A stretch of 64,000 nucleotides of DNA, from positions 350,538 to 414,537 of the forward strand of contig NW_006920875.1 in NCBI RefSeq assembly GCF_000417875.1, in the 5' to 3' direction. Shown piece after piece: positions 22,832-32,938 of the stretch (positions are counted from its first letter, which is position 1; every line of letters begins with the position of its first letter). The notes below the pieces were generated by a model. That model was given only the letters and a program-made list of their open reading frames with translations, was not told where the DNA came from and did not search any database. This DNA comes from Pseudozyma flocculosa PF-1. Lineage: Eukaryota; Basidiomycota; Ustilaginomycetes; Ustilaginales; Ustilaginaceae. The position numbers were made by a program, and so were the translations under genes.

Positions 22832-23596
22832 GGCGCGCAGCGCCTCGCCCCGTCTTGCCTTGCCTTGCCTTGCCTTGCCGTGTCGCAAGTCGCCACTCCC
22901 ATCGTCGTCTAGACGCAACCCGCCCGCCGAGCATCCACCCGACCCCAAGACTGCACCAGCATCGCCCCCCGGACTCTCTTTCAAGAACGTCTCAAAAGAT
23001 ACCTGTCACCCAATCAACAGCATCGACCCCCGACCTCGCCTTTCGGACACGTCGCCCGGCTTTTGCCCCTCCTCGATCTCGTCTGCAGTCCCACCCTACC
23101 CGTCGAACAGGGCACGCCGTCCTTCGACTGCCGATCGGACCTCGGACCTCGTCCTGCCCGCGACGCCTCCCCTGACCCTCTAATCACGTTATCGATCCCG
23201 TCCACACAGAGACGGCTCTGCTTGCCGGCCTCTACGTCTCCCCCCCCCCCCCCCCCCTGCTCCATCCTCGTCCGTCCAGGACAATCGCATCTCTCCTTCC
23301 CCCGAACGCTTCCGTCTGACCCTACACACGCCGTCACGCTTCATCTATCGCTTCCCGTCTGTCCCAGTCTCTGGCCCGCTCTTCCCGCTCCGTTCGAATC
23401 ATCTACTGTATCGTATATAACCGCCGCTCGAGCCCCCATCTCTTATCTCGCTCTCGCTCTCGCTCTCGCTCGCCCTCTGTGCGCCTCACGCTGGAGGTGA
23501 ACTCAATCCCATTCCGCAACACTCGTTTACATTCTCCTCGAAATCGCTCCAGTCTGCCCAGCCTCGATCTCGCGGAAGAGGGGACACCGTGACCGT
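22832..23596. other. Convergent 3' region between the kinase and ARPC1 genes
   Basis: 765 bp, pyrimidine-rich on the plus strand. It holds a (TTGCC)5 microsatellite (22855-22879), an uninterrupted C18 tract (23240-23257), one TACTGTA heptamer (23404-23410) and a CT-rich run at 23450-23475. No gene is seen. Confidence 0.5.
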
Positions 23597-25021
23597 CTAG
23601 ACGCGGATGCTGGCAACGCCCTTCTGGATACCGGCGACACTGGCGCCGCCGCTGACGGCAAAGATGCACAGGCGCCCATCGACGCCGCTGGTGCTGATGC
23701 TCTCGACGGCGTCGCGGCCACCGCTGTAGGGTCGCACGCTCGTAATCGTGTTCTGATGCGTGGTGTGCAGCTCGCCGTCGGCTCCGACGCTGGCACCGGC
23801 AACGGCGCCAAGGTGACCGGCGATGCTGCCTCCACCGCCCGCACCGGCACCGGCACCGGCACCGGCGCCACCGGCAGCGGCAGAGGGGGAGGAGGAAGAG
23901 CCGCGGCTGTCGGCCGACTTGAAGCGGTTGAAGGCCTCGTTGTTCAGGCGGCCCACACCGGCACCCGCACCGAGACCGGGCGCCTTGGGCGGCGGCGGCG
24001 GGGGAGCGCCCTTGGCAGCGGCGGCACCGGCAGTGTCGAGCGACTTGACCAGCGTCCAGCCCGACGAGACGTCGCCCTCGAACAGCACCGGCTGGCAGTC
24101 GTGGCCGGCGGCGATGAGCTGCGTCTCGGAGATGAACGTCAGGGTGACATAGGGCAGCGTGGGCGAGCGGACGACGTGGACGGCGTGCGGCGCCGTCTCG
24201 GGACCCGAAGGGTATACGACGGTGAGCGAGGAGTCGTGGCCTGCACGAGGGGATGCAGCAGAGCGGAGATAGACGTTGTCAGCAAGGCGAGGGCGCGGGA
24301 AAGACATCAGGTGCCACCACTCGAATTACGCACCGACAAAGGCGAGCGCATCGCCGCTAGGGCTGAACGAGACGCCGTGGACCCATCCGCCAGCGGGCGT
24401 GCCGTACTCGCCGCAGACGGTGCCAAAGGGCAGCCTCTCTCCCCACACGCTGGGCGGGGGCTTGGCGTCGATGCCCTTGATGAAGGCGCTGAAGACGCGG
24501 GCCTTCATGTCGGCGCAGCCGGCGGCGAGGAGGACATTGTTGGGGTGCCAGTCGAGCGAGAGGATCGTGGAGCGCAGGGGGCGCTTGATGTGCTTGGCGA
24601 CCCACCAGTCGTTGTCCTCCTCAAAGGAGCAGATCGACACGATGCGGGCGCCGCTGGCGACGGCGAACTTGTCTTCGTTGGGGCTCCACCGCACGAATGT
24701 GGCGGCGCGGTTGAGACGGAGGAGGACCAGCGTGGGCTTCCAGACCTGAGCGCCGGTCTGGGCGTCGGGGGTGAGCTGCCAGACGTAGGCGTTGCGGTCC
24801 TGGGAGCAGGTGACGAGGCGGTTGGACTGGGGCGCCCAGTCGATGCCGGTGACGAGCTTGTCGTGCTCCGACAGGGTGTGCTCCAGCGTCCAGCCCGAGG
24901 GCGATGCGGCGTAGATGAAGACCTCGTTCGAGTTGGGCGAGACGGCCACCTTGGACCGGTCGGCGTTGAAGGCGTGGGCCGTCAAGGGGCCGAGCGAGAG
25001 CTGGTGGACCTGCTGTGCCAT
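23597..25021 (-). CDS. ARC40: Arp2/3 complex subunit 1 (ARPC1/p40), WD40 protein
   Basis: Beta-propeller subunit of the Arp2/3 actin-nucleation complex, which builds branched actin at endocytic patches. Exon 1 (25021-24334) and exon 2 (24240-23597) flank a 93-nt intron (gtgcgt...gtgcag) at LAFVG|HDSSLTV, giving 443 residues against about 370-385 in relatives. Family blocks: SEHDKLVTGIDWAPQSNRLV, VTCSQDRNAYVW, RAATFVRWSPNEDKFAV, SLDWHPNNVLLAAGCAD, GWVHGVSFSPSGDALAF, and the C-terminal SGVDGRLCIFAV. The surplus is a low-complexity loop in the region between blades 6 and 7, with a proline run (APPPPPPKAPG) before the conserved helix NEAFNRFKSADSRG and a Gly/Ala run after it. The start is the only ATG that fits (MAQQVHQLSLGPLTAHAFN). 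It is convergent with the kinase gene. Confidence 0.95.
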
Positions 25022-25498
25022 GGCGGGCGAGTGGTGGTCGGAGCAGGTGAAGGGTGTCGGTAGAGTACGGAGCGGTGGTGTTGGAAGTTCAGGATGCCGT
25101 CGAGGACTAGCAGTCGACTCTCTGGCAGAGTTGGTGGATGCGATGCGGTGGGATGGCGGTGGTGGTGGTGATGGTGGTGGCAGGCGAAGAGGCGGTGGAC
25201 GGAGAGCGGATGTCTGCAGCCATCGGTCATCGCACGCCCGCGCCCGACGGTGGTCAGTGCATGGGTCCGGCCCACTGGCACCAGCAGCGTTTTCGGCCGA
25301 CAGGCGAGGAGGCTCAAAACGTCACGTCGCGTATTTTCATTTTCGTAAAGATCATGGAAACAAAAACCCGGGAGAGATACATCGCGGTCGGTCAACACAA
25401 CGTGGCTGGTCGTAGTCATGAGTACAGAGGAAGGCGGAAGGTCGGAAGGCAGGGAGGTGGACAAGTGAAAAGGGGAAGCGTCGGCCGTGGCAGATCGT
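25022..25498. promoter_or_regulatory. Upstream region of ARPC1 / downstream of the JEN gene
   Basis: 477 bp between two minus-strand genes. A CA/CCA-rich leader on the minus strand (about 25130-25180) precedes the ARPC1 ATG. No gene is seen. Confidence 0.4.
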
Positions 25499-27908
25499 TT
25501 AGTGGGCGTCCTTGGTGACGGTGTGAACCTGGGGACCCGACACCTCGGTCTTGGAATTCTTTTCGTCGTACGAGCCCGTCTCGAGGTCGTCCGAGAGGTT
25601 CTTGTGGTGCGGCACGGGGCCGTCGACGGCGGCCGTGGCGGCGCTGACGGCCTCGAAGTGCGATCCCTTCCTCTCGGTGCCGAGGGCGACCCAGACGGCA
25701 ATGCCGAGCGCGATGATGGCGGTGGCAATGGCCATGGTCGGGCCAAAGGCCTGCGTCCTCTTGCCGTTCGGGTTGGTGTAGTAGTGGCTCTCCGAGATGG
25801 CGGTGACGATCTGAGCCGAGGGCGACGAGATCATGTTGCCGATCTGGTACGCGATACCGGGGAACGAGGCACGGAAGGCCGGAGGCGACAGCTCGTTGAG
25901 GTGGACGGGGATGACACCCCAAGCGCCCTGGACGAAGAACTGCAGCATGAAGCCGCCGGCCATCAGGCCGCCGAGGCTCTTGGGCAGAATCCAGGCCGGG
26001 ATGAGAAGGCCAGACATGACGGCGGCGAGGACAATCGTGCGGCGGCGTCCAAAGAACTGCGAGATGTAGCCGATGATCGTTCCGCCCACGCAGGCACCTG
26101 TCTTCATCAGGATACCTGCAAGGCTCGACTGGTTCTTCGTGTAGCCCATTCCGACCTCGATGAAGACAGCGTAGTTGTCCTGCGTTTTGAGAGCAGACAC
26201 GAGGCAGCGAGCAAGGAGGGGGAAAAATAGCGGGAGATTCTGGTAAGTAGACGTCCAAAATGAAGGCTTCAAAAAGGGAGATCGTTTGCTCGCCTGAGTG
26301 GTGTGAGAAAAGTAGTTGAAGAGAGCCATGAGGACGCAGCAGTAGACCATCATCTTCCACTGGGTGCGGAAGACGGTGCCGACCTGGCTCCGGAAGGCGC
26401 GAACGCCGCCGCCGCGTCCGTTTTGTTTTTTCGCGTCGAGGAACTGCTTGGACTCGGGGAAGAGTGCGCGCACGACGCCGACGAAGAACGAAGCGCCGGC
26501 GCCGATCCAGAAGAGGGTGCGGAATCCGTGCTTGCCGCCCTTGGGGGCGAGGGTGAGGTTGAAGAGGGCAGCGAAGACGTATCCGAGCGAGTAGCCCTGC
26601 TGGAGGACACCCGAGAGGAGACCGCGGGCCTCGGTGGGGACGTTCTCGAGGGCCATGGAGACGGCGCCTCCCCAGATACCGCCCATTCCGATTCCGAAGA
26701 GGGCGCGAACGGCGAGGAACTCGTTGAAAGTCCTGGCGTAGACGGTGCCGACCTGGAGCGCGCCGATGATGAACATGTTGATGACCATGGGCCACTTACG
26801 GCCCCAGTAGTCGCCTGCGACACCGAACAGGGCGGCACCGATGGATCGGAGGAGGAGAGTGAGGGTGATGGCGGTCGAGACCTGAGTCTTGCTGACGCCG
26901 TAGAAGGCCGAGAGTCGGGTGAGGGAGATTGAGACCGAGTGGAAGTCGTAGCCGTCGACGGTCCAGGCGGCGAGGCCGACGAGGTAGTAGAGCCAGTTTG
27001 TGGCCGAGAGCATGCGAAGCAGCTTGATGGGGTTCTTTGGCATCTCGGGCGACTGCCACTCCTCGCGCTCCTGACCATTCTCGTCGATGATTGTGACGCG
27101 CTGCTGCCATCGGCTGCGCGAGCGGACAGTCAAGGGGATGTGGAATTCGCAGCGGTCAGAAGATCGTCCCCGGCGCTGTCGTCGCTTCGTTGATCGTCGT
27201 CGTTGCCATCGACACCAGCACGCTGCTCCCGACACGACCTTGGGTCCACGTGTCTGGCCCCCTGGGACGATCCCGAATGGTTCGGGGATCCACGGCGGTC
27301 AGGTGGGCCCAGGTGGAGCGAGGCGAGCGCGCTGTTTGGCGGGCCGCTAATTTTGGATTTTTTTTTCTGTGTGGTGGGGCCGACGCCTCGGCTGGCCGTT
27401 GCGGGGGATCGGCTGTACAGCGGAGCTGCAACCGAACGCGGCGGTTGCGGCGGCAGAGTCGGGCGGCTGCGTCGGCCCACGGTCGGTCGCGGCGTTAGGC
27501 CAGCTGGTAGGAGCAGGCAGAACAGCGGCCAGGACAGCGGGCGCAAAGGCCGGTGGGAGGGAATGCGCAGCCCCCCGCATGCATGCATGGCGGGTATCCA
27601 TGCACGCGAGCTGCTGCCAAGACCGCACTAAAACAGCCCTCGCCTGGCGTGGCCTGCTACAGTAACGTGCCTCGTACGGCCTGCTGACCCCTGTCTCCTC
27701 TCAACGGCGAGGCGTGGACATGGCAGCGACGTCGGTGCGCCAGACCATGATGGCCTGACCTGGCTGGCCTGTGCCGTCCCCCTGAATGCTGGCCGGATCG
27801 CTTCGAAGCACGACGGACGAGCGACACCGGGATCACTCACAATAGGTCCCTGAAGTTCTGGGCAGCCTGGGCAGCGAGGCCCATCGGCTTGGGGGCGGAG
27901 TCGGACAT
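25499..27908 (-). CDS. JEN1: JEN-type monocarboxylate/proton symporter (MFS)
   Basis: A 12-helix major-facilitator permease of the JEN/SHS lineage (uptake of lactate, pyruvate and related acids at the plasma membrane). Exon 1 (27908-27841) encodes MSDSAPKPMGLAAQAAQNFR. A 727-nt intron (27840-27114) then joins RDL|FRWQQRVTIIDENGQ in exon 2 (27113-26294). Exon 3 is 26179-25499. The total is 522 residues. Signatures: WTVDGYDFHSVSISL in helix 1, GDYWGRKWPM in the first loop, and the JEN signature NYFSHTTQD. This last motif is split exactly at Q|D by a 114-nt intron (26293-26180) with CAG|GCGAGC donor and ACGCAG acceptor, a GC-AG intron that is a multiple of three and stop-free. Substrate identity is inferred from the family. 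The tail is hydrophilic and acidic, with SYDEKNSKTE. Confidence 0.9.
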
Positions 27909-30853
27909 GTTGCGGAAGGTCGCGGAGGTCGTTGGGCGAAAACTTGTCGCTGGCGGCCGGCTCTCTTGCTGGGGATCTGTCTGCTACGGTGGCGCCACTC
28001 CGTCAAAGGTTGCTTGCCTCGTCGAAAGGGAGTGAGAGGAGGAGGGGGAGGACGGGAGATGAAGGACGGGGGGCTGATGGATGGAGACGACATCTAGACT
28101 CGACCTCTTATACGTGTCCATCGAGGAGAGCTTGCGAGCAACGCCGCCCCAGCACTTCACACATGGGCCGCCACGAGGAGCAGAGCTTCAGTTGGGGCCC
28201 CAATCTGTTGGAATGCGGGGCACCGCAGCCAGTCTCGCGACTCGACGACTGCTCTGCTGCTACCGCACCCGCCACAGTAGCCAGCTCGCGAGTCCGGGGC
28301 GACACGCTACCGTAGCGCGCTTGCCTCTGCACACACGCATACCCTCACGGAGAATCTGCAACGGCAACGCGTTAGCGCGCTTTACCACGAGTCTCCTCTC
28401 ATTCAATGTGGCGGCCTCGTTTGAGCAGCCGGACGGTGGATGTCGCCGAGCGGGGCACCTCGTCAGGGGCGCTCGCATGCGTCGCCGCCAGCTTCTCGGA
28501 TGTCTACGTGTGCTGCTCGTCTCCCGCGTTGCGAGGCTAGGCTGCAGCGCCGAGGTGCCGTCGTGCGAGGGCGGCGACCCCCGTCCAGACCTTCGTCTCG
28601 GGAGAAAACGGGGCTCGACGACGGAGATGGGAATGGCACACATGAGGGCTGCACGTCGTCGCTACAGTGAGACCAAGAGTGGCGGAGACAAAGAGGTTCC
28701 CGGTCAGCCGCTCACAGGTAGCTTCGGCAGGTGCTTCCTCAGGGACCGCGAGGAGATCAGTGCCATAAAGGGGCTGCCAGTGCCCAATGGCAGGGAGGTG
28801 TCGCCGTAAGCAGGAACCGGGCGATTGCCTCGAACAAAAGGGCACACGCCACAGAGGCCTCGGGGGCTGGCAGCTCGTGATGCCTGCTCGGACAGCGGGC
28901 GTCTACCGACAGAAGGGACAGGGTACCTTACCTGCTGCTGCGATTGGTTCGTCGGCAAAGTGCGGTCTAGTGCGCACCTATGGGCCGCCTCCTGACTGGC
29001 CAGGCCTTCGCGAGACGGCTGTTTTGCAAAGGTTACACACGTACATACAGAGTACAGCACGGAGGGGATATTAAAATGTTCCTATGCCCGCGTGCGGCGT
29101 CGGAGGTTCAAAAAGCACCGCAGCGGCGGCGAAGGCAGAGGCCGGGCAACGACAAGGACGGCGGCAGGCACCAGCACAGGCATAGAGGCGAGCTCGATCC
29201 GCCCGCGGAGAGTTCCGCGGGTGTCTTTCCGCTGGTCCCATGCAAGCCTGGCCGTTTCCAGTCCCAGCTCTCACTTGCCCGAATCGGTGGTAAGCAGCAA
29301 CGAGAGGTCGCGAGGGGCGGTGAACGACCCTGGCTTGCGTCGTTTCCGAGATGCCTGGAGAAGAGATTGATGGACTTGGCGCGCCCTGGCTGTGTTCGTG
29401 GCCACCCACGTCTAGAGGAGCCAACCGCTCGGCCTCGTACGAGTGCCGAATCCCTCGTCCTCGCCGATGATGTATGGCGGCTTTGTCCTCTCGAGAAAGG
29501 ATGCAGCGGCTGTGTGAGGCTGATGTTTTTCTCGGAGCGACCGAGGCCGAGGCAGAGAGGCAGGCAGCTGCCCTCGCCCAGATGGCCCGCGGGCGATACC
29601 TGATCACCGACAGCGGTAGAGCGTAGTGAGGTGGCGCGCGTGTGTCTTGCAGGGGCGGAGAGTGACCGGCGAGGCCTCGGTCCGCCCGTCACCGCCTACC
29701 CGTGATGGGCGCCCCTTCACCGACGAGGGTATAGAAAACCGCGGGCACGGTGACCGATGGGCGGCCGATGTCGTTGTCAGTCTCAGCGCCCTGTAGCTGC
29801 CGTTCTCCATGAACGCGACAAGTCGGCGTGTCCTAGGCGTGCGGCCGCGCGCCTGACGACTCCGTCGACCCCTCCCACTTTTGTGGGGTAAAGATTCATG
29901 CTTCCCGCGTCGAGATCGATGCGATGGTCGAGGGGCGGTGACGATGAATCTCTGACCAATCAGAGCGATCGCAGACTAAGCAACTCGATCCCGTATCGAG
30001 CCGAAAGGGGATCCGTGGCACTGTGGCATCTGGGAAGAGCCAACGAGGTACCGGTACCGCCCCATACACGCTCGAGTGGCGGAAAGACCCGGGACAGGGC
30101 AGAGCTTCCGACACGGGGACCGCGCCCGTCGCCTCCTTTGGATTTTGACCGCCTGTCGCCGAGTGCTTAGCCCTGCCTCCTGCTGCGGTACCAGAACCTA
30201 CCGTGGTCGCACGAGGCTGCCATGCCAGCGTTCCACGAGTGCGGCACTGTCTAATCGCGTGAGGGCGCTGCGTAAATTGAACAACGGCCCGGGGTCAGAG
30301 GTACGTGGCGCCGGTCCGGAAAGGAAACGGGACGTGCCGCGTCGCGACTCCACCGGGCGTGGGCACCGGACGCTGGCATGCGTGGCACACTCTGTGTGGG
30401 CAGCCGAGATGCTAAGCCGTAGCGAGAGTCTTGGCAGCATCGCGGATACGTACGTGTGCGGGTAGTTATGGCCAATTGACCGACCGACCGGGCTTGCGAG
30501 CAATCAGCGTTGACCGCGACGACGTCAAGCCGCCCATGTTGGTACCTACATGGTCGATTTGCTTGCGCCTGCTCGTGCTTGTGTGCAACGCCCAGTGTGC
30601 GATGCGCAACGCTGAGCAGCTGATGAGCCCCCCTGGGGCGTCCGTCTCGACAGCGTCCCTATGACGGCTTGTGCAAGGAAGGAGGTCGAGGCAGCGGAAG
30701 CACATCGGCCACGAGCTCGCGGGCTCCAGCCAGCTCGAGGGCCCGAATCCGTCTGCAGTTCGAACTTGGCCGGCGCGCTCGCCAGCTTTTCGGATTTCGG
30801 GAGTTTCTTCTGCCAGAGCTCAGGGTCCCTCTTGTCCGCGACAGCCCTCTGGG
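27909..30853. other. Gene-free GC-rich stretch upstream of the JEN gene
   Basis: About 2.9 kb. Several open frames of 100-240 codons exist on both strands, but none shows a domain, a splice-supported extension or biased composition beyond GC content. There are no tRNA boxes. A TACATAC-type alternation lies at about 29043. Confidence 0.4.
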
Positions 30854-31012
30854 TCATCAGCGCTTTGAATCATCAGCAATTTGAATCATCAGCAATTTGA
30901 ACTCATCAGCCCCATCAGCCCTTTGAACTCATCAAGCCTTTGGCATCATCAACCCTTTGGCATCATCAACCCTTTGGCATCATCAGCTGTTTGGCATCAT
31001 CAGCTTGTTGAG
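30854..31012. repeat. Minisatellite of about 16-17-bp units (TCATCA-RC-TTTG type)
   Basis: Nine or ten imperfect units of the form tcatcagcaatttgaa / tcatcaaccctttggca in head-to-tail order, with two identical neighbours at about 30945-30979. The array marks the start of a lower-GC stretch of about 760 bp. Its period is not a fixed multiple of three. Confidence 0.85.
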
Positions 31013-31617
31013 CACTTGTGGTCAAAGAGACAAGCAAACAACAGTCAAGCATCAGTAGCTCATCTGCTGCAGGCAAAGAGGGCAAAGATGCAGCACTGCT
31101 CCTGCCTGGTGGAAGCACAGCTGAGCACTACCATGGCTGTGGACTGTAGAACATCAACATCAGCTTGATTGGCTTGCAGGCCAAGCTGCATGAAGAGCTG
31201 GGCAGCTTGAACCCCTCCATCTGTCTGGCCTTAGGTGGAATTGATGTGTTGCATGATGTGTTGCATGATGTCCTGCATGATGTTTTGCATGGCTTTGCTG
31301 AATGCTGGCTCAAGTCAATGGGACCATTATCAAGGCTCTGAAATATAGTGAGTAGCCTCCTGTGCCCAACCATCAAGCAGAGTTGATATTCACCTGAAAT
31401 GGCTCAGTGCCACTCCAGACCTTCAACCCAAGCTCAGGCTGCTTTGGCAGAGCTTGGGCTGGACTGCTGTCAACTCTCCAATTTGTGACGGACTTTGTCA
31501 CGTTTGGTGTTATAGTTGAACAGTCAAGGTTCAGCAAGGCGGAAGATGAAAGGTACAGACAAGAGTTCCACTTGCTGTTGAGGGCATCGCCCGACACAGT
31601 CAAGGCCATGGGGGTTC
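31013..31617. other. Low-GC segment, possible transposon relic
   Basis: Composition drops markedly against the flanks, and codon-like structure is absent apart from frames under 85 codons on each strand (31373-31609 minus; 31407-31652 plus). No reverse transcriptase, integrase or transposase motif is visible. It contains a 12-bp tandem repeat (31242-31289) and abuts the solo LTR at 31618. Confidence 0.35.
31242..31289. repeat. 12-bp tandem repeat, four units
   Basis: Units tgatgtgttgca, tgatgtgttgca, tgatgtcctgca and tgatgttttgca run without gaps. The period is four codons, but no open frame spans it convincingly. Confidence 0.9.
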
Positions 31618-31892
31618 TGTTAAGCCCTAGGGGTCTTGCTAACCGTAGGTAGGCCTAAGGCGGCGTAGTGTACCGGGAGAGGTTGAGGGAGACAGTAAGT
31701 GTGTGAGGGGATATCGATATCGTACCGTAGGATCCTGTAGATACTAAGTACAATTGACGACCGGAAGCAAACACCTAGCTACTCCGGCCTCGCACTGTCT
31801 ACCCTGCCGGTAGGGTCGACACTACCGCAGCGCGGGTCGCGCCCCTCGGGTCCGAGCCCCGGTACGGCGCGCCTCTCGGGGTTGCCCTAACA
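31618..31892. mobile_element. Solo LTR (275 bp) with 5-bp target-site duplication
   Basis: The segment begins TGTTAAGCCC and ends GCCCTAACA, matching the TG...CA ends of retroviral-type LTRs with a 5-bp perfect inverted terminus (TGTTA/TAACA). It is flanked by the direct repeat GGTTC (31613-31617 and 31893-31897), the 5-bp duplication made by LTR-retrotransposon integrases. No gag-pol frame lies on either side within the window, so it is read as a solo LTR left by recombination. Copia versus gypsy class cannot be decided. Confidence 0.8.
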
Positions 31893-32120
31893 GGTTCCAC
31901 ATACATCTCTCGGTGAGCCAATGCCTGTCAGCAGGTACTGGGTCCCGCAGGGTTCAGGCCAGGAGCCTGGCACTTATGTGTTAGGCCGAGTTCCAAAGTG
32001 GGCGACGCGCAGGAACAAGACCGTTGCAACAGCTAGACTGCCGACTGGCAGGTCTAGCTGACAGGGCCATATAGACCCTCCCAGGCAATTCGGAACCGTA
32101 CTGCTGGGGCTGCCATAACA

Positions 32121-32244
32121 GGGGGCTGTTGGCTGTGCGAGGCTGGCTGTGCGAGCAAGAAGGGGGGCTGTTGGCTGTGCGAGGCTGGCTGTGCGAGCAA
32201 GAAGGGGGGCTGTTGGCTGTGCGAGGCTGGCTGTGCGAGCAAGA
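32121..32244. repeat. 42-bp tandem repeat, three near-identical copies
   Basis: Units at 32121-32162, 32163-32204 and 32205-32244 (the last lacks two bases) are identical where they overlap. Each unit itself holds two copies of ggctgtgcgag. As 42 is divisible by three, the array reads as a 14-residue repeat in every open frame; an open frame covers it on each strand (32149-32421 plus, 32054-32284 minus), but neither has other gene features. Confidence 0.95.
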
Positions 32245-32938
32245 CAGGTGCTAGCAGGGGAAAGGGGACTCGCGCAGAGACCACTTCACACCCACGCCTT
32301 GCAAGCCAAAAAGGCTAACCGGGCGATGCACAGATCGGATCGACAGGAACATTATTGCAGTGACGGCGACGCGAGCGGCAGAATGAATGACAGAGGGCGG
32401 TGCAAGGATGGACAGCGATGAAGAGGCGGGAAGCATTGACAACGATTGTAGGCCCCGAGCGGGCTGATGAAACGATGGGAAGGGACAGTATGGAGGATGA
32501 CGGGGGCCACGGGGGGTCGATCTGGGGAACGGCGGAAAGGGAAAGTGCTTGGCGAAGGGACGACGACGACGCGGAACGGCGCGGAGCGGAACGGATAGCC
32601 GATTCCGGAGCGGATGGGGATGGGGATGGGGATGCATGCTACAAAGACGGGATGGAGGGGCGGACGGATGGATCCGCAAGCGAGTGCTGGATCTGAGTGC
32701 GAATTAAAGGGAAAGAGAAGGAAGGCGCGACCGGGTCTGTAGGTAGATGCCCGGGTCCTTGTGTTTGCTGGCGGATTCTATTGACTGTGATGCGAGCCCG
32801 TTGCTGTGAGTCCAAAGGATGCGGAGAGGGAAGGATCGATGGTCGGGGTCGGGGTCTGCGTGTCTGGACGATGCTGAACGAGGGACGGACGGGATCCTGG
32901 AAGCGACCTGTGCACGGCCAGAGGTTGATTGATGGGCA
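32245..32938. other. Downstream region of the one-TM protein gene
   Basis: About 700 bp, purine-rich on the plus strand (GGA/GGGA runs). It probably includes the 3' UTR of the minus-strand gene ending at 32939. No gene is seen. Confidence 0.35.

Noticed and set aside
30854..31012. CRISPR-like array
   Set aside because: Units are contiguous, without spacers and of irregular length in a fungal context, so it is a minisatellite.
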